Notes: generated by a model not told the origin, from the letters alone. A DNA stretch of 64,000 nt from JAWPMT01 sp965242775 (GCA_965242775.1 CBDETI010000015.1:150913-214912); one strand, 5' to 3'. Numbered from the stretch's first letter, positions 36,841-44,785 are shown. Made by a program: numbers and translations.

Positions 36841-37357
36841 CCCGCTCCTGCAATACGTGAAGAATCGTATCAACAACAAAGAGGACGCAGAAGATCTGAC
36901 CCAGGAAGTATTTTTTAAGCTGTCAAGGTCTAACAACACGAGTGTAGACAACCTGAAAAGTTGGGTTTATACGATTGCGAAAAATACCATCACTGATTAC
37001 TATCGGAAACATCGGGTTTTATTTGATGATGTTGAGGAGACTCACCCAGTACATGACGAGGAGGATGACGGAGCAGCGAAAGAACTCAGCAGTTGCATCC
37101 GGACCTACATCAACATGCTCCCGGAAGAATATCGATCCATCATGAAGCTCTCGGAACTGGAAAACGTCCCACAAAAAGACATAGCAACGCAACTAAACAT
37201 GAACTATGTGACTGTCCGCTCCAAGGTTCAAAGGGGTCGCAAGAAGCTGAAAGAAATGTTTACCGAGTGCTGTACAATTATACAGGGGGGTAAGGGAAGT
37301 ATCCTTGACTATCGATCCAGGATGAATCCCGACGATAAGAATTGCAAAACCTGCTAG
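36812..37357 (+). CDS. sigZ: ECF sigma factor, SigZ type, with cysteine-rich tail
   Basis: 181 residues from the ATG at 36812 (the frame extends upstream through the MFS gene, but region 2 begins right after this Met). Sigma region 2 (LYNPLLQYVKNRINNKEDAEDLTQEVFFKL, LKSWVYTIAKNTITDYYRK) and region 4 (MLPEEYRSIMKLSELENVPQKDIATQLNMNYVTVRSKVQRGRKKL) are intact. Beyond region 4 is a tail with Cys153-Cys154 and Cys178, Cys181 (CC...DYR...NCKTC), which fits the SigZ group as I know it and could bind metal or metalloid directly. No anti-sigma gene is adjacent. The three TGCATC-N15-CGTCT promoters nearby are its likely targets. Confidence 0.85.
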   Translation: MQTQLEQLYNPLLQYVKNRINNKEDAEDLTQEVFFKLSRSNNTSVDNLKSWVYTIAKNTITDYYRKHRVLFDDVEETHPVHDEEDDGAAKELSSCIRTYINMLPEEYRSIMKLSELENVPQKDIATQLNMNYVTVRSKVQRGRKKLKEMFTECCTIIQGGKGSILDYRSRMNPDDKNCKTC

Positions 37358-37388
37358 TGCACGCTGTTACTCTTACGCAGCTGACCTA

Positions 37389-37415
37389 TGCATCCTTTTC
37401 ACAATCTTACGTCTT
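37389..37415 (+). promoter_or_regulatory. Predicted SigZ-type ECF promoter, copy 2
   Basis: TGCATC (37389-37394), 15 bases, CGTCTT (37410-37415); the peptide start codon is 34 bases further. Same hexamers and spacing as the copies at 34250 and 39914. Confidence 0.68.
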
Positions 37416-37441
37416 AGACATCAAAAGACATTTGTAAGATT
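37403..37441. promoter_or_regulatory. Inverted repeat overlapping the peptide-gene promoter
   Basis: AATCTTAC (37403-37410) and GTAAGATT (37434-37441) are perfect inverted arms, with an inner GTCTT/AAGAC pair. The left arm overlaps the -10 element of promoter copy 2, so it would only partly be transcribed; an operator is more likely than an RNA hairpin. Absent at the other two promoters. Confidence 0.4.
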
Positions 37442-37449
37442 ATCGTACC

Positions 37450-37608
37450 ATGAAAACAAGAAAATCAATTTCCAATCAGCCTCAGCATCTCTCGGCCAAC
37501 AACTGTTGTGCTCCTGTCGCACCCGCTAGCATGCCCACCCATGCTACCTGTTGTGGCTCGGTACCCGTAAGTCAATCAAAAATGCAAACACGAGGTTGCT
37601 GTGGCTAA
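37450..37608 (+). CDS. Small peptide with three Cys-Cys pairs ending in CCG
   Basis: 52 residues, missed by length-based gene calling. It starts MKTRKSISNQPQ and has Cys pairs at 19-20, 34-35 and 50-51, the last two followed by Gly; between them the sequence is Pro/Ala/Thr/Ser-rich. The spacing (15 and 16 residues) and the CCG end mirror the tail of the flavoprotein upstream (CCG...CCG). No signal peptide. It could be a metallothionein-like metalloid chelator, a substrate carrier for the flavoenzymes, or a ribosomally made precursor peptide. A predicted ECF promoter lies 34 bases upstream, and the next gene follows after 57 bases on the same strand. Confidence 0.65.
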   Translation: MKTRKSISNQPQHLSANNCCAPVAPASMPTHATCCGSVPVSQSKMQTRGCCG

Positions 37609-37665
37609 GTCTGTTTCGGATTTTAAATTATATGGCCTTCCTTAATTTACGTCACAAACCATCAC

Positions 37666-38838
37666 ATGAGCAAGATGAGCATCTTTGACGAAGAAATCGC
37701 CGGATATGATCACCGTTTTGTACGACAAAACCCGAAGATCCTGTTTGACATGTTCGGCACCGAAAACTTGGAACCTTTCTGGATTGCAGACATGAGTTTC
37801 AAAGTGCCGGAACCTGTGACCCTCGAATTTCAACGGCTAGTTGACCGGGGCATTTATGCGTACGAGTTAGCTTCTCCTGAAGTATTTGATGCCATTACCA
37901 GGTGGAATAAAAAGCGTCACAACCTTGCCCTTAACCCCAAGAATTTCTGCCAGGTCACCGGAGTACTCACAGGTCTGGCCATTTCAGTAAGAGAACTTAC
38001 CGCTCCCGGAGAGGGTGTGCTGATCCAGACTCCAGTCTATCATCAGTTTGCCCGACTAATAAAAACCGCCGGTCGCAAAATCGTCAGGAACCCACTCAAA
38101 ATAGTTGATGGCAACTATGAGATGGACTTTGAGGATCTTGAAGAAAAACTTTCAACGGAAGATGTGAAGATAATTTTGCTTTGCAATCCCCACAATCCGG
38201 TGGGGCGTGTGTGGAAAAAAACGGAACTTGAAAGGTTGGTACAAATTGCAGATCACCATGGCATTAAGATTGTGAGTGACGAAATACATTCAGATATCAT
38301 TTACACAGGTTATCGTTTCCAAAGCATAGCAGAAATCAGCAACAAACACCTATCGGTTTTAGGGTCTCCCGCGAAAACGTTTGGTATGCAAAGCATCTCC
38401 GAAGGATATCTTTACCTCCAGGACGGGGACTTGAGAAAGTCTATAAAAGACACGCTAGATTCCATGTACCTCAATCACGGTAGTGCCTTTTCCACCTTTG
38501 GTACCATTGCCGCTTTTCAATCAGGTGACGCCTGGCTCGATAGCCTGCTAAATTATCTGGAACAAACCATCCACTGGATGCAAGACTATATTGAGAGCGA
38601 AATGCCCAGGGTAAAAATGTTCCCAGTAGAAGGGACGTATCAGGTGTGGCTGGATTTCCGAGAAACAAAATTGAGTGCCGATGACCTATATGCAACCGTT
38701 GCCAACAAGGCCAACCTCGCTCTGACTCCTGGTAGTTGGTTTGATCGCGATAGCGCATTGTACATGCGAATGAACATCGCTTCACCCCTTTCTACTATCA
38801 AAAGCGCCTTGGAACGCTTAAATAGCGCGCTCCGGTGA
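37666..38838 (+). CDS. MalY/PatB-family PLP enzyme (C-S lyase or aminotransferase)
   Basis: 390 residues. Fold-type I PLP protein of the MalY/PatB group: FWIADMSFKVPEPV, the ring-stacking YHQFARLI, CNPHNPVGRVW, SDEIHSDIIYTG and the Schiff-base Lys in SPAKTFGMQ. Members usually cleave cystathionine or cysteine conjugates by beta-elimination. In this cysteine-rich cluster it could release thiols or persulfide from cysteine adducts; that is inference. It overlaps the next gene (GTGA at 38835). Confidence 0.85.
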   Translation: MSKMSIFDEEIAGYDHRFVRQNPKILFDMFGTENLEPFWIADMSFKVPEPVTLEFQRLVDRGIYAYELASPEVFDAITRWNKKRHNLALNPKNFCQVTGVLTGLAISVRELTAPGEGVLIQTPVYHQFARLIKTAGRKIVRNPLKIVDGNYEMDFEDLEEKLSTEDVKIILLCNPHNPVGRVWKKTELERLVQIADHHGIKIVSDEIHSDIIYTGYRFQSIAEISNKHLSVLGSPAKTFGMQSISEGYLYLQDGDLRKSIKDTLDSMYLNHGSAFSTFGTIAAFQSGDAWLDSLLNYLEQTIHWMQDYIESEMPRVKMFPVEGTYQVWLDFRETKLSADDLYATVANKANLALTPGSWFDRDSALYMRMNIASPLSTIKSALERLNSALR

Positions 38839-39884
38839 AAGTATACGATACTATCATCATTGGCGGTGGACAGGCAGGATTGTCAGTTGCTTATTTTTTC
38901 CGGAGGTACAACATAGACTATCTGATTCTTGACAATCAGCAAGCGGCCGGCGGTTCGTGGCTCAGTACATGGGACAGCCTCACCCTTTTTTCGCCCGTAC
39001 AGTACAGCTCCCTTTCTGGTTGGATGATGCCGAAAAGCAAGAATGAATACCCTGGCAAAGATGAATTTGTCGCCTACCTCAAAGCCTACGAAGAAAGGTA
39101 TAATCTACCCATCGAACGTCCGATACAGGTAACGTCCGTGATCAAAGAAGACGATCTGTTCATCTTAGAGACCAGCGGCGGCATTTACAAATGTCGGACC
39201 CTGGTTAGTGCCACTGGAACACATGGAAACCCATTCATTCCTACCTATCCGAACAGTGGAGTCTTTGAGGGACTCAGCATGCATTCTTCAGACTATCGCA
39301 ACCCTGAGAGATTTCGGGGAGAAAAAGTACTAATTGTCGGCGGTGGAAACTCCGGTGCGCAGATTCTGGCAGAAGTCTCCAAAGTAGCAGATACTACGTG
39401 GGTAACGCTGGAACCGCCTAATTTTCTGCCGGAGCATGTCGATGGTCGTTTTCTTTTTCAGGCAGCGACTAATAAATTTTTGAACAAACCCACCACTCCT
39501 GATGCTACATTCTCCTTAGGTGATATCGTCATGCTTGAGAGCGTCAAAGAAGCACTGAGTCGCGGTGTACTACATGCCCGAAGACCGTTTGCCTCATTTT
39601 ATCAGCGTGGAGTAATTTGGACGGATGGCACTCGCGAGGAGTTTGAAGGGATCATCTGGTGCACGGGATTCAAACCAAGTTTACAACATCTGATCTCCTT
39701 AAACCTTCTGGAAGGCACGCGCATCCCTACCAATTTCACACGATCACAAAAGGAGCCCAACCTTTGGTTAGTGGGGTATGGAAGTTGGACTGGTTTCGCC
39801 TCAGCGACCATTTACGGTGTGGGCAAGACAGCCAAACAAACCGCCCTTGAGATCAATGAAACATTGAAAAACAGCCTGATTTAG
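38835..39884 (+). CDS. arsO: ArsO-like flavin-dependent monooxygenase
   Basis: 349 residues from a GTG that overlaps the PLP gene's stop. FAD motif GGGQAGLSVAYFFRR, the ArsO/CzcO-typical GGSWLSTWDSLTLFSPVQYSSL, NAD(P) motif IVGGGNSGAQIL, and the late WCTGFKPSL. This family occurs in arsenic resistance operons, where oxidation of trivalent organoarsenicals has been proposed. It is the second flavoprotein of the cluster and lacks the Cys-Cys tail of the first. The substrate is not shown by the sequence. Confidence 0.82.
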   Translation: MKVYDTIIIGGGQAGLSVAYFFRRYNIDYLILDNQQAAGGSWLSTWDSLTLFSPVQYSSLSGWMMPKSKNEYPGKDEFVAYLKAYEERYNLPIERPIQVTSVIKEDDLFILETSGGIYKCRTLVSATGTHGNPFIPTYPNSGVFEGLSMHSSDYRNPERFRGEKVLIVGGGNSGAQILAEVSKVADTTWVTLEPPNFLPEHVDGRFLFQAATNKFLNKPTTPDATFSLGDIVMLESVKEALSRGVLHARRPFASFYQRGVIWTDGTREEFEGIIWCTGFKPSLQHLISLNLLEGTRIPTNFTRSQKEPNLWLVGYGSWTGFASATIYGVGKTAKQTALEINETLKNSLI

Positions 39885-39913
39885 CTATTATTCCTGCGAG
39901 TTCCACTTTTTTT

Positions 39914-39940
39914 TGCATCATTTCCCAAGTACTCCGTCTT
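39914..39940 (+). promoter_or_regulatory. Predicted SigZ-type ECF promoter, copy 3
   Basis: TGCATC (39914-39919), 15 bases, CGTCTT (39935-39940), 38 bases before the start of the secreted two-cysteine protein. Third instance of the same element, on the same strand. Confidence 0.68.
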
Positions 39941-39978
39941 TAGGTTCGAAAAACTATTTATCAATAAAATTGGAACAG

Positions 39979-40422
39979 ATGAAATTGAACTTGAAAGCAC
40001 TAGCGATCGCTTTGCCATTGCTTTTTTTCGGACTTGTGATTAGTCACGAGGCAGTTGCTCAGGAATCCAAGAAGCCCACCGAAACAGCGGGGTGTAAGCC
40101 CTCCAGTTGTCGCGGGGCTAAGACCAAATTTGGGGAAGCTAAGGTGATCACAGAAGTGCGAGAAAGCCTCGTTGCTTTGAAGGCTGAAATGGAAAAATCC
40201 GAAAATCCCGTGTTTAACGCAAGGTCTTATGATATTGAAGGGATTGTTGGCGAAAATGACGAGGAAAGTCTATCCATCCTCATTCGGGAGGTCAAACTTA
40301 TTGAAAGTGAATTCACTGCCAAATTGAACAGCAGCTTTGACGGATTTACATTGCCATCGGGCAAGGCGCGACAAGTAAAATTCCTTGCCAGCCGTATCCA
40401 GAAGCTGCAAAATCTCCTTTAG
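39979..40422 (+). CDS. Secreted protein with Cx4C motif and helical domain
   Basis: About 147 residues from the ATG at 39979, which begins a signal peptide (LKALAIALPLLFFGLVISHEAVAQ); the frame extends 22 codons upstream into the promoter and is not used. After the signal comes GCKPSSCRGAKTKFGEAKVI with two cysteines, then helices (VRESLVALKAEMEKS) and SYDIEGIVGENDEESLSILIREVKLIE. I recall similar small secreted proteins in Bacteroidota but no named function. With its own predicted SigZ promoter and a strong terminator behind it, it is a one-gene unit of the regulon, acting in periplasm. Confidence 0.75.
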   Translation: MKLNLKALAIALPLLFFGLVISHEAVAQESKKPTETAGCKPSSCRGAKTKFGEAKVITEVRESLVALKAEMEKSENPVFNARSYDIEGIVGENDEESLSILIREVKLIESEFTAKLNSSFDGFTLPSGKARQVKFLASRIQKLQNLL

Positions 40423-40448
40423 CAGCAGTCTTCCTAGGACAAGCATAG

Positions 40449-40477
40449 AATCCCCAATCTCCCATGGGGATTTTTTT
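40449..40477 (+). terminator. Rho-independent terminator
   Basis: Perfect 8-bp stem AATCCCCA / TGGGGATT (40449-40456 and 40465-40472) followed by a T-run to 40477, just after the secreted two-cysteine protein gene. Confidence 0.88.
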
Positions 40478-40494
40478 ATAAGCCTCTCATATCC

Positions 40495-41505
40495 ATGATT
40501 AGAAAACTAGTTAGTCTTTCCATAGCGCTCAGCTTCCTCGTACTACTAACAACGGGGATCATGTCTTACTTTCAGCCCTATTCCCGCACCACGGCAACAT
40601 TACATACCGTCTTTGGCCTGCTATTCGCAACAGGCGCTTTGTTTCACCTGAAGAATAACATTAAGTCGCTGAAGGTGTATTCGAAAAGTCGTGTGCTATC
40701 CATTATCATCCTGATAGGTGCGACGTTCTTTCTTAGCGCTTACTTACAAAAGGCACCCTTTCGAAATATGATGGATTTTGGCGCCAGGTTGAAGTCCAAT
40801 CAATCCAAGGCCATAGACCGTTCTGCTTATGAATTGGTGGAATACAATACGGACGGGGATGTCCAGCTCACCATTGACTTGCTTCGTGGACAACATTATT
40901 GGCACCCTCAGATGGCCATTTGGACCGAAGATACCAGCGGCCTTTTTCTGCAAACTATTTTTGTAACTCAGGCCACGGCAAAGGGACTCTTTTTCGGCGG
41001 AAGAAGTAAAAGCAATTTTAAATCCTTCGACACAAAGAAAGACCCATCCGGAGACTATCGTCGGGTCGATGCTTTACCGGTGTGGTCGCACAAAAGGGGC
41101 ATTCAATACGCTGACGGCATGTATGTCCCCCCTAGTAACGATCCAATGCCGGATGGCCTTAGCGGCGCCACACTGAGCGACAACTTTCTCATGAATACTT
41201 CGGCCGGTTACACTTCAAAATTCATTCTGAGGATAGAAATCAACGTCGCATTTGACGACAATGAATATTACTCCGAATTTGATTTTCCGGATGACGAGGT
41301 ATTCCATAGCGGCACAGGGCAGTTGGGGCAACCCTCGATTGTTTATGAGGCAATCATAGATACGGAGGACGACCAGTCTTATTACCTGATGAAATTAGTT
41401 GGGCACGGTCATCATTCTGGACAATCAGGAGAACTGTTTGAAGACCTATCAACGTTAACTACAGCACAGCATTTGGTAGAGCGCATTGTCGTTGGTGTCC
41501 GATGA
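40495..41505 (+). CDS. Membrane protein, DUF4405-like with DUF2271-like periplasmic domain
   Basis: 336 residues. Three N-terminal membrane helices (LVSLSIALSFLVLLTTGIMSY, LHTVFGLLFATGALFHL, VLSIIILIGATFFLSAYL) with His residues in the second, as in DUF4405 haem-binding-like proteins. The remaining 230 residues are periplasmic (MAIWTEDTSGLFLQTIFVTQATAKGLF and GHGHHSGQSGELFEDLSTLTTAQH), resembling DUF2271, a domain seen with membrane redox systems. Only 18 bases separate its start from the preceding terminator, so it may depend on read-through. It overlaps the TlpA-like gene (ATGA), suggesting a membrane redox pair. Confidence 0.7.
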   Translation: MIRKLVSLSIALSFLVLLTTGIMSYFQPYSRTTATLHTVFGLLFATGALFHLKNNIKSLKVYSKSRVLSIIILIGATFFLSAYLQKAPFRNMMDFGARLKSNQSKAIDRSAYELVEYNTDGDVQLTIDLLRGQHYWHPQMAIWTEDTSGLFLQTIFVTQATAKGLFFGGRSKSNFKSFDTKKDPSGDYRRVDALPVWSHKRGIQYADGMYVPPSNDPMPDGLSGATLSDNFLMNTSAGYTSKFILRIEINVAFDDNEYYSEFDFPDDEVFHSGTGQLGQPSIVYEAIIDTEDDQSYYLMKLVGHGHHSGQSGELFEDLSTLTTAQHLVERIVVGVR

Positions 41506-41969
41506 AAACGCTGATGATCCAGTACTTGCTGATACTGCTAATGGCCGTAACCGGTTGCAGTGGAAACACCCCTCATGGGGCACTCGTATTAGATAGAACA
41601 GAAATCAACCTCACCGACCTGCGAGGCTCCACCATAACCGGAACCGAACTTGAGGGAAAGGAGACAATCCTAAATATCTGGGCAACCTGGTGTAAACCTT
41701 GTATCGACGAAATGCCCAGTCTGGAAAAACTTCAAGAGCGGTTACAAGAAAATCAGATTTTGCTTCTTGCGTCCAATGAAGACCGTAAAAGGATCCAACA
41801 GTTCCTGAATAGATATGACTTTGACCTGAGTTTCGTTCATTTGACAAATGATCCGGAATCGCTCGACATTCAAATTTTCCCAACTACCCTATTCTTCGAT
41901 AGTGAAGGCTCATTGATCAACAAGATCGAAGGCACCAGGGATTGGAGCAAAGAAGCCCTACCCTTCTGA
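41502..41969 (+). CDS. TlpA-like thioredoxin lipoprotein
   Basis: 155 residues. Lipoprotein signal with lipobox (LLMAVTGCSG), then a TlpA/thioredoxin domain with the active-site WCKPC motif (NIWATWCKPCIDEMPSL) and the cis-Pro region IFPTTLFF. Periplasmic thiol-disulfide exchange, probably coupled to the membrane protein before it. The C-terminus stops shortly after GTRDWSKEALPF, somewhat earlier than most TlpA proteins, so a small truncation is possible. Converges with the beta-lactamase-like gene, overlapping by 12 bases. Confidence 0.82.
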   Translation: MKTLMIQYLLILLMAVTGCSGNTPHGALVLDRTEINLTDLRGSTITGTELEGKETILNIWATWCKPCIDEMPSLEKLQERLQENQILLLASNEDRKRIQQFLNRYDFDLSFVHLTNDPESLDIQIFPTTLFFDSEGSLINKIEGTRDWSKEALPF

Positions 41970-43373
41970 CATAAGAAGGTTACTCTTCAGGAAGTATTTG
42001 ATCACCGCAGAGCCTACACCCAGAAATACCCCGATGAACAGTGAATAACCAAGATCAGGCTGCAGTACGGGGATTGCCAGCAATGGTACTTTCATAAAAT
42101 ATGGGACTACAACCAGCCATGCTGCAGACATAACAGCGTTGAAGACAAAGGCAAAAATTATTTTCGGGGTACGCGAAAAGGTCACCTGATAATGCTGGTG
42201 GTGCCATTGCATTACCTTCCTGATCACGTCGACAAAGCTCCATATCATAAGTACCAAAATCAGATACCGGAAGTACATTTCATAGGGTGTGTAGGAAGTA
42301 CGTTCTTGATTGTTCAGACGCCTGATCACCCCATCCATCAATTTACGAACAGCATAGAAGCTGTTCACGTTGGTGAGGATAACGATCCCATAATTTTTCT
42401 CAGGCAGAATATTGATGGCACTACTGTAGTTTTTGCTGAGACCGCTATGCCGGATTGAATGAAGTCCGTTCCAGGGTCCAATGGAAAACCCCATTCCATA
42501 CCGATTGGAGACTGGTGCCTGCATCATTTGCAGCCTTTCCGCAGACACAATGGTGTCTTGATCAAGAACCCCCCGGTTCAGCAACGCAATCAACAACTTA
42601 CTCATATCCTCCACATTAGAAGTAATGTCTCCCGCGCCCAGGATATTGTTATTGTAGAAAAAAGACTTTTGAACAGGAAAGCCGAAAAAGTATTGATACC
42701 CGGGTATGAGACCAGCCTCAGTGGCCTGCTCGAAGTTTGCATAGGAATTATCCATCCCCAGCGGTTCGAACAGGTTTTGACGGACATAAGCTCCGTAGGG
42801 TACCCCGCTGACTTCTCTGATTAGTTCCCCGAGTATCTGATAGTTCAAATTGCAATAGATATGTTCCTTGCCGATCGCTGCTTCCTTTACTTCCAACGAT
42901 TGCAGGTAATGCTTGTACTGTTGCTCCAGTTCTGCCTGTACCTCAGTTTCAGGAAGAAAAAATCCTGCCTTCTTTGGTAATCCGCTAGTCTGGTTTAATA
43001 GATGACGAACAGTAATGCGATTGGTAAGGTTTGGGGTACGCAACTGAAACCACGGAAGGTATTCAACCACCGGCCTATCAATATCAAGAGCTCCTTTTTC
43101 GTACAGCTGGATCACACTTAATGCGGTGAACGTCTTGGCTACCGAACCAATTAAGAAGTTGCTATTTGGGTGCTCCCTACCAAAATTGCATTGCATCAGA
43201 ATCCCATCGTCATCAACAATGGCCATCGACAGGTTTGGAATATTCCACCTCGACATTTCTTGTTCTACGAACGTGGTGATTCCACTCAGTTTTTCCTGCG
43301 CAAAAAGCGGCGAACCGATCAAAAATATCCCCGTAAGGATCGAAAGGGTGCCTGTTTTCAGTGTATGTATCAA
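41958..43373 (-). CDS. Serine beta-lactamase-like protein with C-terminal membrane helices
   Basis: 471 residues. Signal peptide, then a class C beta-lactamase/penicillin-binding-like domain: SxxK as GSVAKTF, YxN as YCNLNYQILGE, and HSG in IRHSGLSKNY. After about residue 360 come four hydrophobic segments (FRYLILVLMIWSFVDVI, IIFAFVFNAVMSAAWLVVV, YSLFIGVFLGVGSAV), so the catalytic domain is tethered to the membrane. Family members hydrolyse peptides or esters; no antibiotic role is implied. Start 43373 is supported by the signal peptide. Confidence 0.85.
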   Translation of the reverse strand: MIHTLKTGTLSILTGIFLIGSPLFAQEKLSGITTFVEQEMSRWNIPNLSMAIVDDDGILMQCNFGREHPNSNFLIGSVAKTFTALSVIQLYEKGALDIDRPVVEYLPWFQLRTPNLTNRITVRHLLNQTSGLPKKAGFFLPETEVQAELEQQYKHYLQSLEVKEAAIGKEHIYCNLNYQILGELIREVSGVPYGAYVRQNLFEPLGMDNSYANFEQATEAGLIPGYQYFFGFPVQKSFFYNNNILGAGDITSNVEDMSKLLIALLNRGVLDQDTIVSAERLQMMQAPVSNRYGMGFSIGPWNGLHSIRHSGLSKNYSSAINILPEKNYGIVILTNVNSFYAVRKLMDGVIRRLNNQERTSYTPYEMYFRYLILVLMIWSFVDVIRKVMQWHHQHYQVTFSRTPKIIFAFVFNAVMSAAWLVVVPYFMKVPLLAIPVLQPDLGYSLFIGVFLGVGSAVIKYFLKSNLLMSEG

Positions 43374-43605
43374 AACTTAGAAGGGCTAGTTTGCCTTTAC
43401 ACCCTGAATATCGCTGATCGCCACAAATTTCTTGACGAAAAGTCCCAACGTAGGAGTAAAAAATTCTGGAATTTGAGTGATGATACTTACTCCAAAGCGA
43501 GTTGGTGAGGACGCCCCAGATGCAGCTCATTGCGAAAAAAACCACTCCCACTGTAATTTTAATAACGATCACCACAACCTACATTCAGTACAAAATCAAA
43601 ACAGA

Positions 43606-44112
43606 TTGTCACAAAAGTCGAAAGATCAATTTCTTCAGGAAATCGCCGGTGCACAAGGTATCATTCATAAGATCTGCCACATGTACTGCGATATCGAAGA
43701 GGATCGCAAGGACCTCTTCCAGGAAATACTGATACAGCTGTGGCAATCGTATCCTTCCTTCCGAGGCGAGGCGAAGTTCACTACCTGGATGTACAGAATA
43801 GCATTAAATGTCGCAATCCAGCACCTTCGAAAGGTCAAGAAAATTGACTCAATCGTTGAATCCTACAACTCCTCCGGAGACTTAAGAACCGTAGAGCTTC
43901 CCGATATGGACTATAAATACAGGACACTCTACCTGGCCATCGGACAGCTCAGCAGGGTTGAAAAAGCCATTATGATGCTTTATCTGGAAGAACGAAGTAA
44001 CGAAGAAATAGCCTCCATTGTGGGGATCACCCAAAATCATGTACGGGTAAAAATGAACCGCATCAAAAAGAAATTGAAACGAATACTGAAACCCGAAGCA
44101 AATGAACATTGA
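43606..44112 (+). CDS. ECF sigma factor
   Basis: 168 residues from a TTG at 43606. The frame continues upstream to an ATG at 43477, but the preceding 43 codons encode His/Asn-rich sequence unlike any sigma factor, and family N-termini begin here (KDQFLQEIAGAQGIIHKICHMYC). Region 2 (DRKDLFQEILIQLWQSYPSFRGEAKFTTWMYRIALNVAIQHLRK) and region 4 (LSRVEKAIMMLYLEERSNEEIASIVGITQNHVRVKMNRIKKKLK) are complete. It overlaps the next membrane-protein gene by 11 bases; that protein is a probable partner. Confidence 0.85.
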   Translation: MSQKSKDQFLQEIAGAQGIIHKICHMYCDIEEDRKDLFQEILIQLWQSYPSFRGEAKFTTWMYRIALNVAIQHLRKVKKIDSIVESYNSSGDLRTVELPDMDYKYRTLYLAIGQLSRVEKAIMMLYLEERSNEEIASIVGITQNHVRVKMNRIKKKLKRILKPEANEH

Positions 44113-44785
44113 AGAACTGAAATCATTGTGGGTGGAGGTAGTTGACAAATCCACCGAAACACAGATACTGGAAAAAGAGCACATAAAGGATATGATCAGC
44201 ACAAAATCGAACTCAGCGATTACCCAGATCCAACAAGCGATCAAAACCAAACTCTATGTAGCGACTATGGCTGCCACGCTTGCTTCAATACTGGCCTTCT
44301 TATCACTGCAAGCAGATCTGCGGCTATATGATACCTATACGCCTGATCAGACGGGTGTGGTCCTGGCCACACTGGCAACCATAGTTTTCTCCGTCACAGC
44401 AGTGAGTCTCAAGAGTCTTAGGGATATCCGGGTCCTCCAACTTACAAATGACAATATACGGTCTCGGATCCAGCGCGTGGAAGCGTTGATAAGGCGACTG
44501 ATCAAGATCAACATATACACCGATGCGATGGTGGCCCCTTTGCTGGTTGGAGTCCTGATCGGATACAAATTGTATGTGAATGGTAGCTTTTCGGTGATCG
44601 AAATTGGTTTTATCACAACCGCTAGCATGGTAATTACTTTCATTGTAGCCATCCGTTTAAATCGACAATTAATGGATCGGAAATTTGGTCAACAGTTGGC
44701 GGCACTAAATGATTGCCTACTGGAACTTGAAGAAGTGGAAGAGTCAGGAACTCCGAAGCACCTTAACGACCACAAAACACCATAA
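44102..44785 (+). CDS. Membrane protein, probable sigma-factor partner
   Basis: 227 residues, starting in the end of the ECF sigma gene. N-terminal 50 residues are soluble and helical (EELKSLWVEVVDKSTETQILEKEHIKDMI), followed by two pairs of membrane helices (LYVATMAATLASILAFLSL, VVLATLATIVFSVTAVSLK; AMVAPLLVGVLIGYKLYV, IGFITTASMVITFIVAIRL). The cytoplasmic N-terminus could bind the sigma factor, as anti-sigma proteins do, but no known anti-sigma domain is visible. Ends just before a bidirectional-looking hairpin. Confidence 0.7.
   Translation: MNIEELKSLWVEVVDKSTETQILEKEHIKDMISTKSNSAITQIQQAIKTKLYVATMAATLASILAFLSLQADLRLYDTYTPDQTGVVLATLATIVFSVTAVSLKSLRDIRVLQLTNDNIRSRIQRVEALIRRLIKINIYTDAMVAPLLVGVLIGYKLYVNGSFSVIEIGFITTASMVITFIVAIRLNRQLMDRKFGQQLAALNDCLLELEEVEESGTPKHLNDHKTP

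Noticed and set aside
37403..37441. RNA hairpin or riboswitch in front of the Cys-Cys peptide
   Set aside because: The left arm overlaps the predicted -10 element, so most of it would not be in the transcript; an operator fits better.
41958..43373. Antibiotic-resistance beta-lactamase
   Set aside because: The SxxK, YxN and HSG motifs fit the wide serine-hydrolase family with a membrane tail, not a resistance enzyme, and no resistance genes are nearby.
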